A stretch of DNA of 47,789 nt from Candidatus Coproplasma excrementigallinarum (GTDB lineage Bacteria; Bacillota; Clostridia; Christensenellales; Borkfalkiaceae): the NCBI GenBank assembly GCA_018714625.1, contig DVNE01000034.1, forward strand, positions 1 to 47,789. The letters run 5' to 3'. Made by a program: the position numbers and the translations under genes. The notes below the pieces were generated by a model that was given only the letters and a program-made list of their open reading frames with translations, made no database searches and was not told the origin of the DNA. Shown piece after piece: positions 40,759 to 47,789 of this stretch (positions within the stretch are counted from its first letter, which is position 1; every line of letters starts with the position of its first letter).

Positions 40759-42260
40759 AAGACATTTTTATTCCCGCCGAGTACGAGGTCGTGCGCAATC
40801 CCGACCTGTGCATTGCCTGCAGGGTATGCGAAAGGCAATGTTCAAACGGCGTGCATGAGTACGATAAAGATTTAAAAAAGATGATAGCGGACAGCACCAA
40901 GTGCGTAAACTGCCACAGGTGCGTCTGCATGTGCCCCACGCACGCGCTCAAGATAGTAAAGAGCGACGATACCTATAAAATAAACTACAATTGGCCCGTT
41001 CAGACCATGAACGAGGTGTTCAGGCAGGCGGCTACGGGCGGCGTGTTGCTCTCTTCAATGGGCAACCCCACCGAAAATCCCATCTATTTCAATAAGATAC
41101 TGGTAAACGCCTCGCAGGTAACCAACCCGCCCATCGACCCCCTCCGCGAGCCCATGGAGACTACCGTCTACCTCGGCAAAAAGGATGTGGAGATAAAGAG
41201 GGACGCGCGCGGAATGCTCGTGGACAACCTTCCTCCCCAGTTAAAGCTTACAACGCCCATAATGTTCTCGGCAATGAGCTACGGCTCTATCTCATACAAC
41301 GCGCATGAGGCGCTCGCCCGTGCGGCTGAGGAGCTGGGTATTTACTACAACACCGGCGAAGGCGGACTGCATACCGATTTCTATAAATACGGCAAAAACA
41401 CAATAGTGCAGGTGGCATCGGGCAGGTTCGGCGTGCACGAACAGTATCTGAAGACGGCCGCCGCGATAGAGATAAAGATGGGTCAGGGCGCAAAGCCCGG
41501 CATAGGCGGACATCTGCCCGGAATGAAGATTTCCGACGACGTCTCTAAGACGCGTATGATACCCAAGGGCGTAGATGCAATTTCGCCCGCGCCCCATCAC
41601 GATATCTATTCGATAGAGGATTTAAGGCAGCTCATATACAGCCTCAAGGAGGCTACCGACTATAAAAAGCCCGTCATAGTAAAGGTTGCGGCCGTGCACA
41701 ACGTTGCGGCGATAGCTTCGGGCATTGCGCGCAGCGGCGCGGACATAATAGCCATAGACGGCTTCCGCGGCGGTACGGGCGCAGCGCCTACCAGAATAAG
41801 GGATAACGTAGGCATTCCCATCGAGCTGGCTTTAGCGCAGGTCGACGAGCGTCTCCGTCAGGAGGGCATACGCGAAAACGTATCCGTAGTGGTAGGCGGT
41901 TCAATTCACTCCAGTTCAGACGTGGTAAAGGCCATAGCGCTCGGCGCGGACGCGTGCTACATAGCAACTGCCGCCGTGCTTGCGCTCGGTTGCCATCTCT
42001 GCCGCAGCTGCCATTCGGGCAAGTGCAACTGGGGTATTGCCACACAGCGCCCCGACCTTGTAAAAAGGCTCAATCCCGATGTCGGCAAGGAGCGCCTTGT
42101 AAACCTCGTCCACGCCTGGACGCACGAAATCCAGGAGATGATGGGCGGCATGGGCATCAACTCCATCGAAGCCCTCCGCGGTAACAGACTTATGTTGCGC
42201 GGCATAGGCCTCAACGAGACGGAGCTGAGGATACTCGGAATAAAGCACGCAGGCGAGTAA
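40755..42260 (+). CDS. Split glutamate synthase, FMN/Fe-S synthase subunit
   Basis: The 501-residue core subunit makes glutamate from 2-oxoglutarate and ammonia. It starts with a two-cluster ferredoxin domain (CIACRVCERQC and CVNCHRCVCMCP, residues ~18-65), as in archaeal-type enzymes. The FMN-binding barrel follows: FSAMSYGSISYNAHEALARAA, GEGGLHTDFYK, KPGIGGHLPG, AIDGFRGGTGAAPT and VVVGGSIHSSSDVVKAIALGAD. The final cysteine group in GCHLCRSCHSGKCNWGIATQ ligates the [3Fe-4S] cluster. It is translationally coupled to the glutaminase subunit, with GAAGGAG before the ATG. Confidence 0.94.
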   Translation: MKDIFIPAEYEVVRNPDLCIACRVCERQCSNGVHEYDKDLKKMIADSTKCVNCHRCVCMCPTHALKIVKSDDTYKINYNWPVQTMNEVFRQAATGGVLLSSMGNPTENPIYFNKILVNASQVTNPPIDPLREPMETTVYLGKKDVEIKRDARGMLVDNLPPQLKLTTPIMFSAMSYGSISYNAHEALARAAEELGIYYNTGEGGLHTDFYKYGKNTIVQVASGRFGVHEQYLKTAAAIEIKMGQGAKPGIGGHLPGMKISDDVSKTRMIPKGVDAISPAPHHDIYSIEDLRQLIYSLKEATDYKKPVIVKVAAVHNVAAIASGIARSGADIIAIDGFRGGTGAAPTRIRDNVGIPIELALAQVDERLRQEGIRENVSVVVGGSIHSSSDVVKAIALGADACYIATAAVLALGCHLCRSCHSGKCNWGIATQRPDLVKRLNPDVGKERLVNLVHAWTHEIQEMMGGMGINSIEALRGNRLMLRGIGLNETELRILGIKHAGE

Positions 42261-42544
42261 AAATCCATATCTGCGTCGCATAACATTGTCGCGCTTTGGG
42301 TTCCGCTCGGTCACTTACGTCAAAGTAAGCTCTCTCGCGGCGTTCCGCGCGCTCCTCGTTTTGCGGCAGCGCAATACCGCGCAATATGTTCTGCGGCGGC
42401 ATAGTTTTGCGCAACAACTCTTCCTGCTGTAAATAATCAGTCACATCGGGCGCAAGCCCGCACAACGCACAAAGTGCGCTCACTTCAGTTAAAAAATCCC
42501 TCGATGAGAGCCGAGGGGTAAAAATATTTATAAGGACTTTAATT
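42261..42544. other. 284-bp structured gap before purA
   Basis: No gene. It holds an inverted repeat CTTAC-GTCAAA-GTAAG (about 42313-42328) inside GC-rich, GCG-repetitive sequence, and CCCTCG (42496-42501) pairing with CGAGGG (42510-42515) just before the purA ribosome binding site. The first part resembles palindromic intergenic elements I recall from other Clostridia, which I cannot verify. A purA-specific promoter was not identified. Confidence 0.45.
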
Positions 42545-43825
42545 ATGCTTACAAGTATCTGTGGTATCAACTGGGGCGATGAAGGCAAGGGCAGAATGGT
42601 TGACCTGCTTTCGCGCGATTTCGACATTGTATGCCGTTATCAGGGCGGCAACAACGCCGGACACACCGTCATCAATGAAAAGGGTAAGTTCATTTTAAAC
42701 CTGCTTCCTTCGGGCATCCTGCGCGAAGAGGTAGTCAATATTCTTGGATGCGGCATGGTAATCGACTTAAAGCATCTGTGCGGCGAAATAGAAAAACTGC
42801 GCAACGCAGGCATAAAAATCACGCCCGATAACCTTAAGATAAGCGATAAAGCCGTAATAACAATGCCCTACAATGTTCTTCAGGACGTTATGGAGGAAGA
42901 CAGACTTTCCAAGGCGACAGGCAAGCCCTACGGCTCTACCCGCCGCGGCATCGCTCCCATATATGCAGATAAATATATGAAAAAGGCCTTCCGCATGGGC
43001 GAGCTTTTAAATACCAAGCTCATGTTCAAGCGCCTGCCCGACATAGTGGCGTGGAAAAACCTCACCGTCACCGCATACGGCTACGACCCCATAAAGGTTG
43101 AGGATATGATAGATTACCTCGTAACCTACGGCGAGCCGCTCAAGGAATTTATAACAGATACCGGAGTATACCTCAACAATGCGCACAAGGCTGGCAAGAA
43201 CATAATGTTCGAAGCACAGCTCGGCGCTCTGCGCGATATAGACTACGGTATAGTGCCCTATACCTCGAGCTCTTCCACAATAGCGGCATACGCGCCCATA
43301 GGCGCGGGCGTGCCCAACTTAAAGCTCGATAAATCCATAGGCATAATGAAGGCCTATTCAAGCTGCGTAGGCGCAGGCCCCTTCACCTGCGAATACTTCG
43401 GCGAGCAGGCCGAAAGACTGCGCGAGCTCGGCGGCGAGTACGGCGCGGCCACCGGCAGACCCAGAAGGGTAGGCCCGTTCGACGTGGTTGCCTCGCGCTA
43501 CGGCATACGCTGCCAGGGCGCGGACGAAATTGCCCTCACCAAGCTCGACATTCTCGACGACTACGAGGAGATAGAAATCTGCACGCACTACGAGCTTGAC
43601 GGCAAGATAATAGACGATTTCCCCTTCACCGACGTGCTTGACTACTGCAAGCCCGTGTTTGAAAAGGTCAAGGGCTGGAACTGCGACATATCGGGCTGCA
43701 AAAAGCCCGAAGACCTCCCCAAAGAGGCTATCGACTACATAAAGCTTCTCGAAAAGCTCTGCGGCTGCCGCATAAGGTACGTCTCTGTAGGCGCTGAACG
43801 CGACGCCTGCATCAAGATGTATTGA
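42545..43825 (+). CDS. purA: Adenylosuccinate synthetase
   Basis: Joins IMP and aspartate using GTP, the first committed step to AMP. The 426-residue protein has the hallmark GINWGDEGKGRMVDLLSRD with the catalytic Asp, GGNNAGHTV with the catalytic His, GSTRRGIAPIYADK, MFEAQLGALRDIDYG for the GTP-coupled loop and TGRPRRVGPFD. AAGGAC lies upstream of the ATG. It interrupts the glutamate synthase genes, all on the same strand, so purine and nitrogen metabolism may be co-expressed. Confidence 0.96.
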   Translation: MLTSICGINWGDEGKGRMVDLLSRDFDIVCRYQGGNNAGHTVINEKGKFILNLLPSGILREEVVNILGCGMVIDLKHLCGEIEKLRNAGIKITPDNLKISDKAVITMPYNVLQDVMEEDRLSKATGKPYGSTRRGIAPIYADKYMKKAFRMGELLNTKLMFKRLPDIVAWKNLTVTAYGYDPIKVEDMIDYLVTYGEPLKEFITDTGVYLNNAHKAGKNIMFEAQLGALRDIDYGIVPYTSSSSTIAAYAPIGAGVPNLKLDKSIGIMKAYSSCVGAGPFTCEYFGEQAERLRELGGEYGAATGRPRRVGPFDVVASRYGIRCQGADEIALTKLDILDDYEEIEICTHYELDGKIIDDFPFTDVLDYCKPVFEKVKGWNCDISGCKKPEDLPKEAIDYIKLLEKLCGCRIRYVSVGAERDACIKMY

Positions 43826-43847
43826 TATAAAAAAGGCAATTACCCCG

Positions 43848-43859
43848 CACATATGTGCG
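43848..43859. promoter_or_regulatory. Perfect 12-bp palindrome GCACATATGTGC
   Basis: Lies in the short gap between purA and the ferredoxin gene. Another member of the CATATG-centred family. Confidence 0.4.
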
Positions 43860-43878
43860 GAATAACAGTGGGTACGCG

Positions 43879-44325
43879 ATGAAAAGGATCTATGTTAACG
43901 AAGAGTGGTGCCTCGGCTGCCACCTCTGCGAGTACGAGTGTATGTTTGCCAATTCAGGCCTGGACAAGATGTTCAAGCTCAAGGGCAGGACAACTGAATT
44001 TATCCCCCGCATAAAGGTTGAGGGGGAGGAGGGCAATGCGGTACACTTCGCCGTAAATTGCCGCCACTGCACAAACGCCATATGCATCAAAAGCTGCATA
44101 GCGGGCGCTCTTTCCAAGGACGAATACGGTATAGTGCGCATAAACAAGGATAAGTGCGTAGGCTGCTATACCTGCGTCCTCGTCTGCCCCTTCGGCGCAA
44201 TCATGCCCGCCCCCGACGGTAAGGCCGCCCAGAAGTGCGCGCTCTGCACCGACAATATGATGGGCGGCGAGCCCAACTGCGTCAGAAATTGCCCCAACAA
44301 CGCCATTGTCTTTGAAGAGAGGTAA
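43879..44325 (+). CDS. 4Fe-4S ferredoxin subunit of the glutamate synthase system
   Basis: This 148-residue HycB-like electron carrier has four cysteine groups: CLGCHLCEYEC, CRHCTNAICIKSC, CVGCYTCVLVCPFG and CALC...CVRNCP, enough for four clusters. It probably carries electrons between the FAD oxidoreductase encoded next and the synthase subunit. The ATG at 43879 gives a start directly before the first cluster; an in-frame GTG 24 bases earlier is less likely. The ribosome binding site is modest (GTGGG). Confidence 0.88.
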   Translation: MKRIYVNEEWCLGCHLCEYECMFANSGLDKMFKLKGRTTEFIPRIKVEGEEGNAVHFAVNCRHCTNAICIKSCIAGALSKDEYGIVRINKDKCVGCYTCVLVCPFGAIMPAPDGKAAQKCALCTDNMMGGEPNCVRNCPNNAIVFEER

Positions 44326-44471
44326 TTTTCTGCGGATTTTCCGCCGTACGCGCAGAATATTCTGTCGGCATAAATTTTGTTGACGGTGCAAAAATCAGTT
44401 CGACTTCAATAAGCCATAAAAATCTGCGGTTGCGGCAGTCGGCAATATTGTAAGGTCTGAAGGTATATACT

Positions 44472-45704
44472 ATGAAATATGTTATAATCGGCAACTCAAT
44501 AGCGGCGACCGCCTGCATAGAGGGCATACGCAGCGTGGATAAGGAGGGCGGCATAGCCGTCATCTCTGCGGAAAACTACCCCGTTTACGGCAGGCCGCTT
44601 ATCTCGTACTGCCTGCTCGGCAGGGTAAAGCGTGAAAATATGGGCTACCGTCCCGACGATTTTTACGGCAAAAACGATGTGTCGGTGTACTACGGCCGCA
44701 CCGCGACAAAGATTGACGCCGCCGCAAAGAAGGTTATACTCGATAACGGCAAGGAGATTGAGTACGAAAAACTGCTCGCTGCAACGGGTTCGCGCCCCTT
44801 TGTTCCGCCCATGCAGGGGCTGGACGGCGTCAAGGATAAATTCTCGTTCATGACTATGGACGATATGCTCGCGCTTGAAGGCGCGCTCTCGCCCGAAAAG
44901 GATGTGCTCGTCATAGGCGCAGGCCTTATCGGCCTTAAGTGCGTGGAGGGCATACTTCACCTTGCAAAATCGGTCACCGTCGTCGATATGGCCGACCGTA
45001 TTCTTCCCTCAATTCTCGACAGCGAGGGCTCTGCGCTCGTTCAGCGCGGACTTGAAGAAAAGGGCGTAAAGTTCTTCCTCTCGGACAGCGCGGAAAAATT
45101 CGATGGCAACACCGCATACCTCAAAAACAGCAAAAAGAAGATAGATTTCGATATACTCGTGGTTGCCGTTGGCGTGCGCCCCAATACCGACCTTGTAAAG
45201 GAGGCGGGCGGCGAGGTAAACCGCGGCATAGTGGTGGATAAGGGCATGCACACGTCCATACCCGACGTGTACGCCGCAGGCGACTGCGCCGAGGGGTTCG
45301 ACAGTTCCATCGGTTCCAACCGCATACTTGCGCTTCTTCCCAACGCCTATTTCCAGGGCAACATCGCAGGCGTGAATATGGCAGGCGGCATAGCTTCCCA
45401 TACTGACGCCATTCCCATGAACGCCATCGGCTTTTTTGAAACGCACGTGCTCACCGCGGGCGTGTACGAAGGCGAGGTCATAGCCGATATTCACGACAAT
45501 ACCTATAAAAAACTGTTTGTAAAGGACGGCCGCCTTGTCGGCTTCATACTCATAAACAACTTTTTGCGCGCGGGCATATATACTTCGCTCATACGCGAAA
45601 AGACGCCGCTCGACGAAGTGGACTTTGCGCTTCTCGAACAAGAGCCGCAGCTTCTGGCATTTTCAAAAGAGGTACGCAAGCAAAAGCTTGCACAGCAGGT
45701 CTGA
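44472..45704 (+). CDS. FAD/NAD(P)-dependent oxidoreductase of the glutamate synthase system
   Basis: This 410-residue flavoprotein has an N-terminal FAD motif (VIIGNSIAATACIEGIR), an NAD(P)-binding motif VLVIGAGLIGLKCVEGI (about residue 147), ATGSRPF and the second FAD motif VYAAGDCAEGFD. It resembles the COG1251 group (NirB-like NAD(P)H oxidoreductases). In this operon it should oxidise NAD(P)H and pass electrons through the ferredoxin to glutamate synthase, in place of classical GltD. GAAGG lies upstream of the ATG. Confidence 0.9.
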   Translation: MKYVIIGNSIAATACIEGIRSVDKEGGIAVISAENYPVYGRPLISYCLLGRVKRENMGYRPDDFYGKNDVSVYYGRTATKIDAAAKKVILDNGKEIEYEKLLAATGSRPFVPPMQGLDGVKDKFSFMTMDDMLALEGALSPEKDVLVIGAGLIGLKCVEGILHLAKSVTVVDMADRILPSILDSEGSALVQRGLEEKGVKFFLSDSAEKFDGNTAYLKNSKKKIDFDILVVAVGVRPNTDLVKEAGGEVNRGIVVDKGMHTSIPDVYAAGDCAEGFDSSIGSNRILALLPNAYFQGNIAGVNMAGGIASHTDAIPMNAIGFFETHVLTAGVYEGEVIADIHDNTYKKLFVKDGRLVGFILINNFLRAGIYTSLIREKTPLDEVDFALLEQEPQLLAFSKEVRKQKLAQQV

Positions 45705-45911
45705 TTGCCTTTTAAATTGCCTGCATATCGCTGACAGCTAACGGCGCAAGCAAAAATGTGTACGGCATAAATTGCCCCCGTAATATGCCGCAACCAACGC
45801 CATTTAATGGCCTGTAAACGGTAGCGGCAGATAAAAATTCAAGCTCATTCCCTCTGGTTTTTTGCCTGACGCGGGATAAGAGTTTCCCGTGTATTAGCAA
45901 GGAGGTCTATT
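45705..45911. other. Gap before the GXGXG subunit gene
   Basis: 207 bp with no gene, terminator or consensus promoter seen. AAGGAGG at the end is the ribosome binding site for the next gene. Confidence 0.45.
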
Positions 45912-46640
45912 ATGGAAATAACCGTAGATGAAAACGTGCATTTCGAGGCGCTTAACCGCATCGTGCGCGAAAGTAAGGATACAGATATAACTATAAACGG
46001 CTGCGTCGGTCAAAGGTACATAGCCGACGGCCTTTCGGGCAAGCGCATAGTAATAAACGGCGTGCCCGGCAACGCGCTCGGCGCATATATGAACGGCTGC
46101 GAGGTGATAGTTCACGGCAACGTTCAGGAGGCCACGGGCGACACAATGAACAGCGGAAAGATAATCGTATACGGCAACGCGGGCGACGCCACGGGCTACG
46201 CCATGCGCGGCGGCAGAATATATATCCGCGGCAACATAGGCTACCGTGCGGGCATTCATATGAAGGCCTACATGGATTTCAGACCTGCCATAGTTGTCGG
46301 CGGCAGGGCAGGTTCATTCCTCGGCGAATACCAGGCGGGCGGCGTAATTGTTGTGCTCGGCCAGAATACCGACGGTCTGCCCATAATAAATAACTTCTGC
46401 GGCACGGGTATGCACGGCGGAGTTATCTATCTTCGCTGCGACGTTCTTCCCCGCTCGCTGCCCCGCCAGGTTGCCTCTGAAAAGAAATGGGGCGCAGATA
46501 TAGCCGAATTATCCGAGCTTGTGCGTGACTGGTGCAACTTCTTCCCCGAGTACAATGCCGACGAACTTCTTGCGCACAACTTCTTTGTGCTCACCCCCAA
46601 CAGCGCCAACCCCTACAAGCAGATGTACACCAACAATTAA
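45912..46640 (+). CDS. Split glutamate synthase, GXGXG (alpha-beta helix) subunit
   Basis: The 242-residue protein is the structural C-terminal domain of glutamate synthase on its own. It has the repeated pattern GKRIVINGVPGNALG, VIVHGNVQEATGDTMNSG, IIVYGNAGDATGYAMRGG and IYIRGNIGYRAG, which builds a right-handed beta-helix that links the glutaminase and synthase sites. After GGVIVVLGQN comes a C-terminal tail of about 80 residues. An ideal AAGGAGG precedes the ATG. With the genes at 39634, 40755, 43879 and 44472 this completes the split enzyme. Confidence 0.92.
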   Translation: MEITVDENVHFEALNRIVRESKDTDITINGCVGQRYIADGLSGKRIVINGVPGNALGAYMNGCEVIVHGNVQEATGDTMNSGKIIVYGNAGDATGYAMRGGRIYIRGNIGYRAGIHMKAYMDFRPAIVVGGRAGSFLGEYQAGGVIVVLGQNTDGLPIINNFCGTGMHGGVIYLRCDVLPRSLPRQVASEKKWGADIAELSELVRDWCNFFPEYNADELLAHNFFVLTPNSANPYKQMYTNN

Positions 46641-46780
46641 CTGCTCGGTTAATTAAGGTGCGCGGCGCAATAGGTGCGGCCAATATATGGTGCGGCGCAA
46701 AAATCGGCGCGGCCAATTAAGAGTACGGCACAACAAACATCGCGCAATAAAAGGCGCGGCAGAAATAAAAAAATTATACG

Positions 46781-46808
46781 GGCGCAGCAATGCGCCTTTG
46801 AATTTTTA
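46781..46808 (+). terminator. Small hairpin before dapF
   Basis: GGCGCA-GCAA-TGCGCC (46781-46796) with a GNRA-type loop, followed by TTTGAATTTTT. Probably ends the glutamate synthase transcript or attenuates dapF, whose ribosome binding site follows closely. Confidence 0.55.
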
Positions 46809-46824
46809 TAAAGGATTTTTTAAC

Positions 46825-47664
46825 ATGCTCAAAAAGTTTTATAAGATGCAGGGCATAGGCAACGACTACATATATTTCGACTGTATGAACGGCGAGCTTG
46901 AAAATACCGAAGAGCTGGCAATAAAACTTTCAGACAGACACTTCGGGATAGGCGGCGACGGTATAATTCTGCTCTGCCCCTCAAAGATTGCAGACTGCCG
47001 TATGCGTATGTTCAACCTCGACGGTTCTGAGGGCAAGATGTGCGGCAACGGCATACGCTGCATAGGCAAACTTGCGCACGACCTCGGCTATGTAAAGGGC
47101 GAAAAGATAACCGTAGAGACGCTTTCGGGCATAAAAAAACTCGACCTGCACCTTGGCGAGGACGGTAAAGTCAGCTCTGTAAAGGTGGATATGGGCGCGC
47201 CCATACTGCGCGCCGGGGATATACCCAGCACGCTCAGCGGCGAAAAGGTGGTAAACTTCCCCGTAGAGGTGGAGGGGCGCTCATTCAACATTACGCTCGT
47301 ATCCATGGGCAATCCTCACTGCGTGATTTTTGAGGACCCCGACAGCGTAGGGCTTGAACACTACGGCCCGATATTTGAAAGACTTTCGCTCTTCCCCGAG
47401 CGCATAAATACAGAATTTGTAAAAGTCATAGGCAAAAACAAGCTCAAAATGCGCGTGTGGGAGCGCGGTAGCGGCGAAACGCTCGCCTGCGGCACGGGAG
47501 CCTGCGCCTCGGCGGTGGCGGCTGTGCTCGGCGGCCTCTGCGATAAGAACACGGAGATTGCCGTTGAACTGCTCGGCGGCGAGCTGCGCATAACCTACAC
47601 CGACGAAACGGTGTACATGGAGGGCCCCGCAACGCTTGTGTTTACGGGCGAGGTGGAAATTTAA
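46825..47664 (+). CDS. dapF: Diaminopimelate epimerase
   Basis: Converts LL- to meso-diaminopimelate for lysine and peptidoglycan. The 279-residue protein has QGIGNDYIYFDC, the first catalytic cysteine in MCGNGIRC (Cys73) and the second in ACGTGACAS (Cys222), with GNPHCVIF between. The length is normal for the family. ATG 46825 has AAAGGA upstream; an in-frame GTG-type start far upstream lies in repetitive non-coding sequence and is rejected. It lies downstream of the glutamate synthase genes on the same strand. Confidence 0.96.
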   Translation: MLKKFYKMQGIGNDYIYFDCMNGELENTEELAIKLSDRHFGIGGDGIILLCPSKIADCRMRMFNLDGSEGKMCGNGIRCIGKLAHDLGYVKGEKITVETLSGIKKLDLHLGEDGKVSSVKVDMGAPILRAGDIPSTLSGEKVVNFPVEVEGRSFNITLVSMGNPHCVIFEDPDSVGLEHYGPIFERLSLFPERINTEFVKVIGKNKLKMRVWERGSGETLACGTGACASAVAAVLGGLCDKNTEIAVELLGGELRITYTDETVYMEGPATLVFTGEVEI

Positions 47665-47789
47665 GGGTAAAAACCTTTAAAAACCGCAACACCTTGGTTG
47701 CCGTTGCGCAAAAAACGCTTTGTAAAACCAATGCACTCAAAATAAAATTAAATAATAATCTTTTTTTAACGGGAGGGCGGCGCAAATTT
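47665..47789. other. AT-rich window end with a possible ribosome binding site
   Basis: After dapF the sequence is AT-rich and ends with GGGAGG near 47771. The next gene may start just outside the window. Confidence 0.35.

Overview
The window is a chromosomal stretch of a Clostridia-type Firmicute (Bacillota). The pointers are the gene set (type III glutamine synthetase, RNase J, a TrmR/U32 tRNA-modification pair, MarR-controlled ABC exporters, a SpoIVA homologue), strong AGGAGG-type ribosome binding sites and near-consensus sigma-A promoters with 17-bp spacers. Coding DNA is GC-leaning while intergenic DNA is AT-rich, and Ile is often encoded by ATA. An uncultured gut lineage related to Christensenellales is possible, but that is a guess from style, not from a marker gene. 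No tRNA, rRNA, CRISPR, phage or IS element was seen.

Layout. 1-4.8 kb: a MacB/FtsX-type ABC transporter operon with a MarR regulator. 4.9-10.6 kb: a DUF378 membrane protein, a ketopantoate-reductase-family enzyme, then three different alpha/beta hydrolases in tandem followed by an ATP-grasp ligase. 10.9-12.0 kb: a SpoIVA homologue that has lost its P-loop NTPase region. 12.1-13.4 kb: a gene-free AT-rich stretch full of CATATG palindromes. 13.5-17.6 kb (minus strand): a MarR regulator and a heterodimeric ABC exporter. 17.6-18.5 kb: a G-rich repetitive non-coding block and a 38-residue protein gene. 18.5-20.7 kb (minus strand): serC-serA. 21.2-24.9 kb: a 1215-residue acidic repeat/coiled-coil protein with a distinct C-terminal domain. 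25.2-32.4 kb: RNase J with a long basic N-terminal extension, the trmR and U32 tRNA-modification pair, aroA and dinB.

32.7-46.6 kb is mostly a nitrogen-assimilation region: type III glutamine synthetase, an ammonium transporter fused to a PII domain, a ClC transporter, then a split archaeal-type glutamate synthase (glutaminase, FMN/Fe-S synthase, ferredoxin, FAD oxidoreductase and GXGXG subunits) with purA inserted. dapF follows. Together these genes would take up ammonium, make glutamine, move the amide to 2-oxoglutarate, and feed nitrogen towards AMP and lysine/peptidoglycan synthesis.

The two most interesting signals are (a) an identical composite operator, GTATAAG-N5-CTTATAC-N3-GTATAA, upstream of both the glutamine synthetase and glutamate synthase promoters, suggesting an unidentified nitrogen regulator, and (b) the P-loop-less SpoIVA homologue. 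The large repeat protein and the hydrolase/ATP-grasp cluster are further candidates for undescribed systems.
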